This document shows, piece after piece, positions 8,609-16,397 of a stretch of DNA of 64,000 nucleotides; the stretch's first letter is position 1; every line of letters begins with the position of its first letter. The notes beneath the pieces were generated by a model that saw only the letters and a program-made list of their open reading frames with translations, was not told where the DNA came from and searched no databases. A program made the position numbers and the translations under genes. Source of the DNA: DASQFQ01 sp963722815 (GTDB taxonomy: Bacteria; Actinomycetota; Thermoleophilia; Solirubrobacterales; Solirubrobacteraceae); NCBI GenBank assembly GCA_963722815.1, contig CAVROM010000011.1, positions 434,001 through 498,000 of the forward strand. The letters run 5' to 3'.

Positions 8609-8621
8609 CGAATCCTTGAGG

Positions 8622-8975
8622 TTAGAAGATCAGGCCGCCCTCCCGGGCGCCTTCGGCCAGGGCCTTCACGCGGCCGTGGTACTGGTAACCGCCGCGGTCG
8701 AAGACCGCCGTCTCGACGCCGGCGGCCTTCGCGCGCTCGGCGAGCAGCTGGCCGGCCTTGCTGGCCTGCTCCATCCGCTTGAGGGACTTGAGCTCGTCCT
8801 CGGTCCAGTTGACGGCGGCCAGCGTGCGGCCGGAATCGTCGTCGATGAGCTGGGCGAACACGCCGCGGTTGGAGCGGAACACGGAGATGCGCGGCCGCTC
8901 GGCGGTCCCGGTGATCTTCGCGCGCACGCGGCGGCGGCGCTTGAGGCGCTTGGCGGGGCGGGTGGCGACGGTCAT
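8622..8975 (-). CDS. rplR: 50S ribosomal protein L18
   Basis: A 117-residue 5S rRNA-binding protein. RLKRRRRVRAKITGTAERPR, the ISVFRSNRGVFAQLIDD strand and FDRGGYQYHGRVKALAEGAR are the conserved L18 blocks. Length is normal. The ATG overlaps the rplF stop by 4 nt (8972-8975), and a 13-nt gap separates it from rpsE. Confidence 0.97.
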   Translation of the reverse strand: MTVATRPAKRLKRRRRVRAKITGTAERPRISVFRSNRGVFAQLIDDDSGRTLAAVNWTEDELKSLKRMEQASKAGQLLAERAKAAGVETAVFDRGGYQYHGRVKALAEGAREGGLIF

Positions 8976-9505
8976 GCGCGCTTGCCGACCTTCCTGGCGA
9001 CGTACTCGCCCTCGTAGCGGATGCCCTTGCCCTTGTAGGGCTCCGGCGGCCGCTGCTTGCGGATGACGGCGGCGATCTCGCCCACCTGCTGCTTGGAATT
9101 GCCCTTGATGATCACGCGGGTCGGCTGCGGCACCTCGAACTCGATGCCCTGCGGCGCCTTGATCGGCACCGGGTGCGAGTACCCGAGGGCGAGCTCGAGG
9201 TCCGAGCCCTTCATCACGGCGCGGTAGCCGACGCCCTGGATCTCGAGCGTCTTGGTGAAGCCATCGGTGACGCCGGTGACCATGTTCGCGATCAGCGAGC
9301 GGGTGAGCCCGTGCAGCGCACGGTGCTCCGCGCGGTCGGTCGGGCGGGTGACGATGAGCTCCTCGCCCTCCTGGCGGACCTCGATCGCGCGGTTCTTGCG
9401 CTCGGCCAGGTCGCCGCGCGGGCCGGCGACGCGAACCACTTCAGGTTCGATCGTCACGTTGACGCCGGTGGGGACAGGGATGGGCTTCTTACCGATACGA
9501 GACAT
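8972..9505 (-). CDS. rplF: 50S ribosomal protein L6
   Basis: A 177-residue two-domain protein near the GTPase-associated centre of the 50S subunit. The start MSRIGKKPIPVPTGVNVTI and the C-terminal signature PEPYKGKGIRYEGEYVARK are textbook L6. The length is normal. It overlaps rplR by 4 nt and follows rpsH after 6 nt. Confidence 0.98.
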   Translation of the reverse strand: MSRIGKKPIPVPTGVNVTIEPEVVRVAGPRGDLAERKNRAIEVRQEGEELIVTRPTDRAEHRALHGLTRSLIANMVTGVTDGFTKTLEIQGVGYRAVMKGSDLELALGYSHPVPIKAPQGIEFEVPQPTRVIIKGNSKQQVGEIAAVIRKQRPPEPYKGKGIRYEGEYVARKVGKRA

Positions 9506-9511
9506 TTCCAG

Positions 9512-9919
9512 CTACCAGATCTGCGCGACGAGCTCTCCGCCGACGCCCTGCTTGCGGGCGTCGTGGCCGGTCATCACGCCACGCGAGGTGGACACGATCG
9601 CGGTGCCCATGCCGCCGAGCACCTTGGGCATCGACTTCGAGTCGACGTAGGTGCGCTGGCCGGGACGCGAGATGCGCTTGAGGCCGGAGATGACCGACTC
9701 GCGGCTCTCCGTGTACTTCAGCTTGACGAGGATGCGGTCGCCGGCCTTCCCGGGCTCGCCCGGCACGACCTCGAAGCCGAGGATGTAGCCCTGCTCCGTG
9801 AGGATGCGGGCCATCTCCTGCTTGAGCTTGGACGAGGGGATCTCGACCGTCTCGTGGGCGGCCTGGATGCCGTTGCGGATCCGGGTCAGGAAGTCGGCGA
9901 TGGGGTCGGTCATCGACAT
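9512..9919 (-). CDS. rpsH: 30S ribosomal protein S8
   Basis: A 135-residue primary 16S rRNA-binding protein; in E. coli S8 also represses the spc operon. The N terminus MSMTDPIADFLTRIRNG and the C terminus STSRGVMTGHDARKQGVGGE are conserved. Starts at 9919 or 9913 are possible (ATG TCG ATG); neither has a strong Shine-Dalgarno, and 9919 keeps a 5-nt distance to the rpsN stop. Confidence 0.97.
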   Translation of the reverse strand: MSMTDPIADFLTRIRNGIQAAHETVEIPSSKLKQEMARILTEQGYILGFEVVPGEPGKAGDRILVKLKYTESRESVISGLKRISRPGQRTYVDSKSMPKVLGGMGTAIVSTSRGVMTGHDARKQGVGGELVAQIW

Positions 9920-9924
9920 ATGGC

Positions 9925-10110
9925 TTACCAGCTCGACTTCGTCATGCCGGGGATGTAGCCGTTGTGGGCGAGCTCGCGCAGGCAGATCCGGCACAGGCCG
10001 AACTTGCGGTAGACGGCGCGGGGGCGGCCACAGCGGCGGCAGCGCGTGTAGGCCCGCGTCTTGTACTTCGGCGGGCGCTGCTGGCGCGCGATCTTGGATG
10101 TCTTGGCCAT
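9925..10110 (-). CDS. rpsN: 30S ribosomal protein S14, zinc-binding type Z
   Basis: A 61-residue short S14. The zinc ribbon is CRRCGRPRAVYRKFGLCRIC, four cysteines as in the C+ form, followed by RELAHNGYIPGMTKSSW. It lies in the normal place between rplE and rpsH. The absence of a long zinc-free paralogue here means zinc limitation would be handled elsewhere, if at all. Confidence 0.98.
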   Translation of the reverse strand: MAKTSKIARQQRPPKYKTRAYTRCRRCGRPRAVYRKFGLCRICLRELAHNGYIPGMTKSSW

Positions 10111-10123
10111 GGTTCCTTTGTCT

Positions 10124-10714
10124 CTAAGCGGTGGCGAGCTCGGTGTTGAGGCTCTCGAAGCCGTCGGGGCGCCCGTCGCGCGCGAACGGCATCCCGAGCG
10201 CGTCGAGCAGAGCGAACGCCTCGGCGTCGGTCTGGGCTGAAGTGGTCAGGGTGACGTCGAGCCCGCGGACCTGGTCGACGCTGTCGTAGTCGATCTCGGG
10301 GAAGATGACCTGCTCACGGACGCCCATGGAGTAGTTGCCGCGGCCGTCGAACGAGCGCGGGTTCAGGCCCCGGAAGTCGCGGATCCGCGGGATCGCGATC
10401 GAGGTCAGGCGGTCGAGGAACTCGTAGGCGCGCTCGCCGCGCAGCGTGACGCTCAGGCCCACGGGCATGCCCTCGCGCAGCTTGAAGTTCGCGACGGACT
10501 TCTTGGCGCGCCGGACGTTGGGCTTCTGGCCCGCGATCGTGGCGAGCTGCTCCTGCGCCGCCTCGAGCATCTTCGAGTCTTGCTTCGCCTCGCCGGTGCC
10601 CATGTTGAGCGTGATCTTCAGCAGGCGCGGGGCCTGCATGGAGGACGAGTAGCCGAAGCGCTCGATCAGCGCCGGCCGGATCTCCTTGAGATATCTGTCC
10701 TTCACTCGTGCCAT
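10124..10714 (-). CDS. rplE: 50S ribosomal protein L5
   Basis: A 196-residue 5S rRNA-binding protein that contacts P-site tRNA and S13. ITLNMGTGEAKQDSKMLE, the RAKKSVANFKLREGMPVG loop and NYSMGVREQVIFPEIDYD are conserved. It has a few more C-terminal residues (DGFESLNTELATA) than most homologues. One base separates it from rplX. Confidence 0.97.
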   Translation of the reverse strand: MARVKDRYLKEIRPALIERFGYSSSMQAPRLLKITLNMGTGEAKQDSKMLEAAQEQLATIAGQKPNVRRAKKSVANFKLREGMPVGLSVTLRGERAYEFLDRLTSIAIPRIRDFRGLNPRSFDGRGNYSMGVREQVIFPEIDYDSVDQVRGLDVTLTTSAQTDAEAFALLDALGMPFARDGRPDGFESLNTELATA

Positions 10715-10715
10715 G

Positions 10716-11033
10716 TCAGTCGAGCTCCGTGCCGGAACGCTTGGTGACGCGCATGCGCGCGCCCTGATCGGTCCGGGTCGTGCCCACGCGCGTGGGCTTC
10801 TTGTCCTTCGGGTCCAGGATCGCGACGTTGGAGACGTGGATCCCGCCCTCGCGCTCGATCACGCCGATCTGGGCGCTCGGGCGCGCGGGGTTGGCGCGCT
10901 GGTGGCGCTTGACGATGTTGAGGCCCTCGACGTAGACACGGCCGCGCTTGCGGTCGACGCGCAGGACCTTGCCGGTCTTGCCCTTGTCCTTGCCGGAGAT
11001 GACGACCACCTCGTCGTCGCTGCGGATCTTCAT
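10716..11033 (-). CDS. rplX: 50S ribosomal protein L24
   Basis: A 105-residue early-assembly protein with a KOW motif: MKIRSDDEVVVISGKDKGKT then GKVLRVDRKRGRVYVEGLN. The start ATG shares one base with the rplN TGA (TGATG), so reinitiation is likely. Length is usual for actinobacteria. Confidence 0.97.
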   Translation of the reverse strand: MKIRSDDEVVVISGKDKGKTGKVLRVDRKRGRVYVEGLNIVKRHQRANPARPSAQIGVIEREGGIHVSNVAILDPKDKKPTRVGTTRTDQGARMRVTKRSGTELD

Positions 11034-11401
11034 CACAGCACCTCCGGGGCGAGCGACACGATGCGCATGAAGCCGCCGTCGCGCAGCTCGCGCGCGACCG
11101 GGCCGAAGATGCGCGTGCCGCGCGGGTTGCGACCTTCGTCGATGATCACCGCGGCGTTCTCGTCGAAGGCGATGTAGGTGCCATCGTCGCGCCCGAACTC
11201 CTTCTTCGTGCGCACGACGACAGCCTTGACGACCTCGCCCTTCTTGACGGAGCCCTGCGGGTTCGCCTGCTTGACGGTGGCGGTGATGACGTCGCCCACG
11301 CCCGCGTAGCGGCGGCGTGAGCCACCCATCACGCGGATGCAGAGGATCTCGCGCGCACCCGTGTTGTCGGCGACCTTCAGACGTGTCTCGTTCTGGATCA
11401 C
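11033..11401 (-). CDS. rplN: 50S ribosomal protein L14
   Basis: A 122-residue protein at the subunit interface. The GTG start gives VIQNETRLKVADNTGAREIL, the exact L14 N terminus, and TYIAFDENAAVIIDEGRNPR follows. The start shares one base with the rpsQ TAG (TAGTG at 11399-11403). Length matches the family precisely. Confidence 0.98.
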   Translation of the reverse strand: MIQNETRLKVADNTGAREILCIRVMGGSRRRYAGVGDVITATVKQANPQGSVKKGEVVKAVVVRTKKEFGRDDGTYIAFDENAAVIIDEGRNPRGTRIFGPVARELRDGGFMRIVSLAPEVL

Positions 11402-12054
11402 TACTTCGCCTTCTCGAGGACGTCGGTGAGGCGCCAGCGCTTCGTGCGGGACATCGGACGGCACTCGACCACGCGCACGGTGTCGCCCGTGCCCGCGTCG
11501 TTGCGCTCGTCGTGGGCGTGCAGCTTCGTCGAGGTGCGCAGGATCTTCCCGTAGCGCCGGTGGCGGCGGGTGACGTCGACGCGCACGATGATCGTCTTGT
11601 CGGCCTTGTCCGAGACGACGACGCCCTGGCGCACCTTGGCGCGGCCGGGGCCATGCTCGGGAGCGGCGTCGGGCTCGGCAGTGGGCTGGCCCTTGCGCGC
11701 CTCGGCCTGCTTCGTCTTCGCGCGCTGGCGGTAGTTGCGGCGCAGCTTGGCCTTGTGCGCGCGAGCGGCGAGCCGCTCGGCGTTGCGCTCCTCGACGGTC
11801 TTGGGGCCGGAGGCGGCAGGGGCCTTCGCGGCGCGCTTGCGCGCCCGGCGCTCCTTGGGCGCCAGGACCTCCTCGGGCTCCGCGGGAGCGGCCTCGGCGG
11901 CGGGCGCAGCGGCCTCCTCGTCGGGCGTGTCGACCGTCGACGTATCGCCCGCGCCCTCTTCGGATGCGGCCGTCTCGACCTCGTCGACCACCGTCTCCGG
12001 AGTCGCTTCGGCCGTCGTCTCTTCGGTCTTCTCAGGGGTCTCTTCGTCAGCCAT
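11401..12054 (-). CDS. rpsQ: 30S ribosomal protein S17 with a ~139-residue N-terminal extension
   Basis: The last 78 residues (KVRQGVVVSDKADKTIIV to the end, with TSTKLHAHDERNDAGTGD) are a normal S17 OB-fold that binds 16S rRNA helices early in assembly. The preceding 139 residues are a low-complexity tail: first acidic (Glu/Thr/Ala, residues 1-65), then Lys/Arg/Ala rich (about 66-120). S17 is usually about 85 residues, so the protein is more than twice normal size. The ATG at 12054 shares a base with the rpmC TAA (TAATG), which supports this distant start, and no nearer coupled start exists. Confidence 0.95.
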   Translation of the reverse strand: MADEETPEKTEETTAEATPETVVDEVETAASEEGAGDTSTVDTPDEEAAAPAAEAAPAEPEEVLAPKERRARKRAAKAPAASGPKTVEERNAERLAARAHKAKLRRNYRQRAKTKQAEARKGQPTAEPDAAPEHGPGRAKVRQGVVVSDKADKTIIVRVDVTRRHRRYGKILRTSTKLHAHDERNDAGTGDTVRVVECRPMSRTKRWRLTDVLEKAK

Positions 12055-12284
12055 TACTCAGTCTCTTCCGTGTCGAGCGTCACGGTCACGTTGGAATCGA
12101 TGCCCCGCTGGTGCGCCACCGTGAGGGCGCGCGCGAGGTCGCGCTTGCGGCCGCGCAGCCCGGCGGTGTTCTCCAGCTCGCCGGTGGCGTGCTGCATGCG
12201 CAGGCCGAACAGGTCACGGCGCACGTTCGCGATCTCGTCGCGGAGCGTGTCGTCGGAGAGGTCTCGCAGCTCGCGGGCCTTCAT
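12054..12284 (-). CDS. rpmC: 50S ribosomal protein L29
   Basis: A 76-residue helical protein at the peptide exit tunnel, part of the docking site for trigger factor and SRP. MKARELRDLSDDTLRDEIAN then RRDLFGLRMQHATGELEN are typical. It overlaps rplP by 4 nt (ATGA) and is coupled to rpsQ through TAATG. Confidence 0.97.
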   Translation of the reverse strand: MKARELRDLSDDTLRDEIANVRRDLFGLRMQHATGELENTAGLRGRKRDLARALTVAHQRGIDSNVTVTLDTEETE

Positions 12285-12703
12285 CCGGTGAACCCGTCCT
12301 CACGCATGACGAACTTCGTCTTCAGGGGAAGCTTGTGGCCGGCCAGGCGCATCGCCTCGCGGGCGAGCTGCTCGTCGACGCCGGCGAGCTCGAACATCAC
12401 GCGGCCCGGCTTCACGACGGCGACCCAGCCCTCCGGGTTGCCCTTGCCGGAGCCCATGCGGGTCTCGGCCGGCTTCTTGGTGAACGGCTTGTCCGGATAC
12501 ACGTTGATCCAGACCTTGCCGCCACGCTTGATCTTGCGCGTCATGGCGATACGAGCGGCCTCGATCTGGCGGTTGGTGAGCCAGCCGGTCTCGAGCGCCT
12601 TGAGCCCGTACTCGCCGAACTCGACCTGCTGCTGCCCGCGCGAGAACCCGGCCCTGCGGCCGCGGTGCTGCTTGCGGAACTTGACTCGCTTGGGAGACAG
12701 CAT
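12281..12703 (-). CDS. rplP: 50S ribosomal protein L16
   Basis: A 140-residue protein contacting A-site tRNA and the peptidyl transferase region. MLSPKRVKFRKQHRGRRAGF, the GRVMFELAGVDEQLAREAMR block and the HKLPLKTKFV ending are diagnostic. It shares one base with the rpsC stop and overlaps rpmC by 4 nt. Confidence 0.98.
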   Translation of the reverse strand: MLSPKRVKFRKQHRGRRAGFSRGQQQVEFGEYGLKALETGWLTNRQIEAARIAMTRKIKRGGKVWINVYPDKPFTKKPAETRMGSGKGNPEGWVAVVKPGRVMFELAGVDEQLAREAMRLAGHKLPLKTKFVMREDGFTG

Positions 12704-13611
12704 CAGCGCGAGATCCCTCCGGACAGGTCCGGACGGCCACCACCGCGGCCACCCTGGCCACCGCGTCCGCCGCCACGGCCTCCGCCGCCGCGCCCGCCGC
12801 CGCCCTGGCCGCCGCGTCCGCCGCCGCCCTGGCCGCCACGTCCGCCGCCGCGGCCGTCGCCACGTCCGCCGCCGCGCCCACCGCGGTCACGCCCGTCGCG
12901 GCCACCACGGCCGCCGCGGTCGTCGCGGTCGGACCCGCCGCCGGCAGGCTCGTCGAGCGAGGTGAGATCGGCGCCGCTGTAGCCGGCGGGCATGATCTCG
13001 CCCTTGTTGATCCAGCACTTCACGCCGATGCGGCCGAAGGTGGTCTTGGCCTCGTAGAAGCCGTAGTCGATGTCCGCGCGCAGCGTGTGCAGCGGGACGC
13101 GGCCGTCGGCGTAGGACTCGGTGCGCGCCATCTCGGCGCCGCCGAGGCGGCCGGAGACCTGGATGCGACAGCCCTTGGCGCCGGAGCGCATGGCGCTCGT
13201 GAGCGAGCGCTTCATCGCGCGGCGGAAGGCGACGCGGTTGACGAGCTGCTCGGCGATCGACTGCGCGACGAGCTTCGCGTCGAGCTCAGGGCGCTTGATC
13301 TCGAGGATGTTGACCTTGATGCCCTTGCCGGTGAGGCGGTGCAGGTCACGCCGCAGCGCGTCGACCTCGGAGCCGGACTTGCCGATCACGATGCCGGGGC
13401 GGGCGGTGTGGATGTTGATCTCCACCTCGCCGGCGTCCTTGCGGATCGTGATGTCTGACAGGCCGGCGTGCGCCAGCTTGTTCGTGATGTGGTCGCGGAT
13501 GCGTACGTCCTCGATCAGGAAGTCCGAGAAGTGGCGCTCGTTGAACCAGTTCGACTTCCAGTCGTGGATGTAGCCCACGCGCATGGACTCTGGATGGACC
13601 TTCTGTCCCAT
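12703..13611 (-). CDS. rpsC: 30S ribosomal protein S3 with RGG-rich C-terminal tail
   Basis: Residues 1 to about 222 are a complete S3: MGQKVHPESMRVGYIHDWKS, the KH domain with RPGIVIGKSGSEVDALR, and KTTFGRIGVKCWINKGEI. S3 lines the mRNA entry channel and takes part in helicase activity. The last 79 residues (224-302) are almost only Gly and Arg, with repeated RGG, GRGG and GGQGG units and a short PDLSGGISR end. Such RGG boxes bind RNA non-specifically in other proteins; here that is inference. Normal S3 is 210-240 residues. Confidence 0.96.
   Translation of the reverse strand: MGQKVHPESMRVGYIHDWKSNWFNERHFSDFLIEDVRIRDHITNKLAHAGLSDITIRKDAGEVEINIHTARPGIVIGKSGSEVDALRRDLHRLTGKGIKVNILEIKRPELDAKLVAQSIAEQLVNRVAFRRAMKRSLTSAMRSGAKGCRIQVSGRLGGAEMARTESYADGRVPLHTLRADIDYGFYEAKTTFGRIGVKCWINKGEIMPAGYSGADLTSLDEPAGGGSDRDDRGGRGGRDGRDRGGRGGGRGDGRGGGRGGQGGGGRGGQGGGGRGGGGRGGGRGGQGGRGGGRPDLSGGISR
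12719..12925. repeat. GC-rich low-complexity tract encoding the S3 RGG tail
   Basis: About 200 bp of imperfect 9-15-bp units such as CCGCCGCCGCGGCC and CCACCCTGGCC on the plus strand. It encodes the Gly/Arg tail of S3 on the minus strand. Unit lengths stay multiples of three, so expansion or contraction would keep frame. Confidence 0.85.
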
Positions 13612-13621
13612 GGAAGTCTCG

Positions 13622-14322
13622 TTACTCCTTCGGCGTCAAAGTGATCGTGAGGTGGGACGTGCGCTTGCGGATTCGCGTCGCGCGACCCATCGCCCGGGGG
13701 CGATACCGCTTGAGCGTCGGCCCCTCGTCGGCGTGGATCGAGGCGATCTTCAGCTCGTCGCCGACCAGCTCGTGGTTGTGCTCCGCGTTGGCGATTGCCG
13801 ACTCCAGGAGCTTCAGCCACGGCTTGGCGGCGCCGCGCGGCGTGAAGGACAGGATAGCCCGCGCCTGCTCGACGTCTTTCCCGCGGATGTGGTCGCACAC
13901 CAGGCGCGCCTTGCGGGCGGACGTGCGGACGTAGCGGGCCTTGGCGGAGACGAGCACGGCGGGCTCGTCCGCCTCGCGCTTGGCGCGCGGCTGGTCGCGC
14001 TTACGTGCGGGCTTCGCGGCGGGCTTGGCCTCGGCCTTGGCGCGGCCTTCTTCTTCGCGGCAGGCTGCTTGGCCGGCTTCTCGTCGGAGGCGTCGTCCTC
14101 GGCCTTGGCGTCGTCGGCCTTTTCCTCGGCGGCGGCTCTTCGCCGCGGGCTTCTTCTTCGCCGCCGGCTTCCTTCTTGCTCCTCCGAGGACGCCGCCGCG
14201 CTTGGCGCGTCTCCTCCTTGGCCTTGCGGCACGGACTCGCCGGCCTCCTCGGAAGCCTTCGCCTCGACCTCGGCGGCCGTCGGCGCCTCTGCGTCCTTCT
14301 TCTTGCGCGGAGCCGGGCTCAT
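13622..14322 (-). CDS. rplV: 50S ribosomal protein L22 with long N-terminal extension; frameshifted in this sequence
   Basis: The last 108 residues (SAKARYVRTSARKARLVCDH ... KRTSHLTITLTPKE) are intact L22, which lines the exit tunnel. Upstream, the start MSPAPRKKKDAEAPTAAEV at 14322 is in another frame and overlaps the rpsS stop by 4 nt (ATGA). Between them lies a Glu/Lys/Ala-rich extension of about 125 residues in which the best frame changes at least three times (about 14050-14240). The gene span is 701 nt, not a multiple of three. L22 is essential, so sequencing error is the likely cause; an internal GTG near 13955 is a weak alternative start. Confidence 0.85.
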
Positions 14323-14591
14323 CGGACCCTGCCGCTCCCCGCGTGGCCGCGGTACAGGCGCGTCGGCGCGAACTCACCGAGCTTGTGGCCGACCATCGAC
14401 TCGGACACGAACACGGGCACGTGCTTGCGCCCGTCGTGCACGGCGATGGTGTGGCCGACCATCTCGGGGAAGATCGTCGACGTCCGCGACCAGGTGCGGA
14501 TCATGGTCTTGGTGTTGGCCTTGTTCATGTCCTCGATGCGGCGCATGAGGCGCTCCTCGACGAACGGGCCCTTCTTGGACGAGCGGGACAT
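14319..14591 (-). CDS. rpsS: 30S ribosomal protein S19
   Basis: A 90-residue head protein that contacts S13 and A-site finger RNA. MSRSSKKGPFVEERLMRRIE and VGHKLGEFAPTRLYRGHAG are conserved. The start shares one base with the rplB stop (TGATG) and the stop overlaps the rplV start by 4 nt. Length is normal. Confidence 0.97.
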   Translation of the reverse strand: MSRSSKKGPFVEERLMRRIEDMNKANTKTMIRTWSRTSTIFPEMVGHTIAVHDGRKHVPVFVSESMVGHKLGEFAPTRLYRGHAGSGRVR

Positions 14592-15437
14592 CAGCGTCCA
14601 CCCTTCTTGCCGCGACGGCGGCCTCGGACGATGTAGCGATCGGACGCCTTGCGCTTCTTGCGGGTGCGGTAGCCGATCGTCGGCACGCCCCACGGCGTCT
14701 GAGGATGGTTGCCCAGCGGCGTGGCGCCCTCGCCGCCGCCGTGCGGGTGGTCGACCGGGTTCATGGCCGTGCCGCGCGTCTGCGGGCGGACGCCCATGTG
14801 GCGCTTGCGGCCGGCCTTGCCGATCGTGACGTTCTGGTGGTCGGCGTTGCCGATCGTGCCGACGGTGGCGCGGCACTCGGCGCGGACCATGCGCATCTCG
14901 CCCGAGGGCAGGCGCAGCGTCGCGTAGTCGCCCTCCTTCGCCATCAGCTGGATGCCGACGCCGGCGGAGCGGCCGAGCTGGCCGCCGCGGCCCGGCTGGA
15001 GCTCGACGTTGTGGACGATCGTGCCGACCGGCATGTTCGCCAGCGGCAGCGCGTTGCCGACCACGATGTCCGAGCCCACGCCCGACTGCACCGTCATGCC
15101 GACGCGCAGGCGGTTGCGGGGCGAGGATGTAGCGCTTCTCGCCGTCGAGGTAGTTGATCAGCGCGATGTAGGCGGTCCGGTTGGGGTCGTACTCGATCGA
15201 GGCGACCTTGCCGGGGATCCCGTCCTTCGTGCGCTTGAAGTCGATCTTGCGGTACAGGCGCTTGGCCCCGCCGCCGCGGTGGCGCGCGGTCTTGCGCCCG
15301 TGCGCGTTGCGGCCGCCGGACTTCTTGAGGCCCTCGGTCAGGCGCTTCTCCGGCTCCTTCTTCGTGATCTCCGCGTAGTCGGAGTAGGTCACGAAGCGCC
15401 GGCCGGGCGACGTGGGCTTGGGCTTGCGAATCGGCAT
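14591..15437 (-). CDS. rplB: 50S ribosomal protein L2; one-base frameshift near 15116
   Basis: L2 is needed for subunit joining and peptidyl transfer. The first part (MPIRKPKPTSPGRRFVTYSD ... YLDGEKRYILAP) and the second (NRLRVGMTVQSGVGSDIVVG ... PVDHPHGGGEGATPLGNHPQ, ending GRRRGKKGGR) lie in different frames. Removing one C at about 15116 (CCG-C-AAC) joins them as ILAPNRLRVGMTVQSG. The span of 847 nt is one more than a multiple of three. The catalytic-region His in VDHPHGGGEG is present. It shares single bases with both rplW (TAATG) and rpsS (TGATG). Confidence 0.92.
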
Positions 15438-15733
15438 TAGAGGTCAGCCTCCAGGCCCTGGAAGATCGGGATCGACTGGCCCGGCTGCACCTGCACGATC
15501 GCCTTCTTCCAGGCGCGCGTGCGGCCCGAGGTGTAGCCGCGCCGCTTGGGCTTGGACTTCACGCTCAGGGTGCGGACCTCGACGACGTTGACGTCGAACA
15601 GCTGCTCGATGGCCTGCTTGATCTGGGTCTTGTGCGCGTCGGCGTGGACGCGGAAGGTGTAGCGGTCGGCCGTCGCCAGCACGTAGGACTTCTCGGAGAC
15701 GACGGGGCGGATGATGACCTGGCTGGCGTCCAT
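15437..15733 (-). CDS. rplW: 50S ribosomal protein L23
   Basis: A 98-residue exit-tunnel protein, docking site for trigger factor. MDASQVIIRPVVSEKSYVLA and the RGYTSGRTRAWKKAIVQVQP end are typical. The ATG at 15733 has AGGAGG 10 nt upstream; in-frame codons further upstream lack L23 similarity. The stop shares a base with the rplB start. Confidence 0.96.
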   Translation of the reverse strand: MDASQVIIRPVVSEKSYVLATADRYTFRVHADAHKTQIKQAIEQLFDVNVVEVRTLSVKSKPKRRGYTSGRTRAWKKAIVQVQPGQSIPIFQGLEADL

Positions 15734-15761
15734 CAGGCGCTCGCCTCCTGACCTGTCTCGG

Positions 15762-16397
15762 CTAGCGCCTCGCCGCCGGCCGCGGCCTAGTGGTCGAGGC
15801 CCCACGCACGGTCAGCGCGTCGATCGCCTCCTGCGAGGCGACGAGCGTCGCGGCGCCGACGATGTCGGCCACCCCGGCCGCCTCGGCGGGCAGCACGTTC
15901 ACGCGCGAGAGGTTGCGGAACGACTTGGCCACCAGCGCCTCCTCGCTGCCGAGCAGCAGCAGGATCGAGCCGCCGCGCCGGTCCTCGAGCAGGCCGGCGG
16001 CCTGCTTGGTCGAGGGTGCGTCGAACGCGCCGGCGTCGAGCCCGAACAGCGAGCCGCGCTCGGCGTGCAGCGACAGCGCGCTGCGCAGCGCCGCCTTGCG
16101 GGCCTTGCGGTTGACCTTGACGGTGTAGTGGCGCGGGCTGGGGCCGAAGACGACGCCGCCGCCGGTCCACTGCGGAGCGCGGATCGTGCCCTGGCGGGCG
16201 CGGCCGGTGCCCTTCTGGCGCCACGGCTTGGCGCCGCCGCCGCGGACCATGCCGCGCGTGCGGGTCGAATGCGTGCCCTGGCGGCGCGCGGCGAGCTCGG
16301 CGATCACGGTCTCGTGCACGAGCGGGCCGTTGAACGGCGCGCCGAACACGGCGTCGTCGAGCTGCAGCTTGCTTCGAGCCGCCGAGGATCGGGGCAT
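15762..16397 (-). CDS. rplD: 50S ribosomal protein L4
   Basis: A tunnel protein of about 211 residues. KLQLDDAVFGAPFNGPLVHE, the GMVRGGGAKPWRQKGTGRAR loop and the C-terminal SFRNLSRVNVLPAEAAGVAD are conserved. The ATG at 16397 shares one base with the rplC stop (TGATG), matching the coupling style of this operon. An ATG 6 nt upstream (16403) opens MADAPILGGSK, which looks more like homologues but is in another frame; a single extra C near 16376 would explain it. So the true N terminus is uncertain by about ten residues. Confidence 0.92.
   Translation of the reverse strand: MPRSSAARSKLQLDDAVFGAPFNGPLVHETVIAELAARRQGTHSTRTRGMVRGGGAKPWRQKGTGRARQGTIRAPQWTGGGVVFGPSPRHYTVKVNRKARKAALRSALSLHAERGSLFGLDAGAFDAPSTKQAAGLLEDRRGGSILLLLGSEEALVAKSFRNLSRVNVLPAEAAGVADIVGAATLVASQEAIDALTVRGASTTRPRPAARR

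Noticed and set aside
12719..12925. Possible CRISPR or tandem array in the short repeats
   Set aside because: Units are short, without unique spacers, and encode the Gly/Arg tail of S3 in frame.
13622..14322. Programmed ribosomal frameshifting in rplV and secE
   Set aside because: No slippery heptamer with a downstream structure is evident, several shifts would be needed, and indels also affect unrelated genes.
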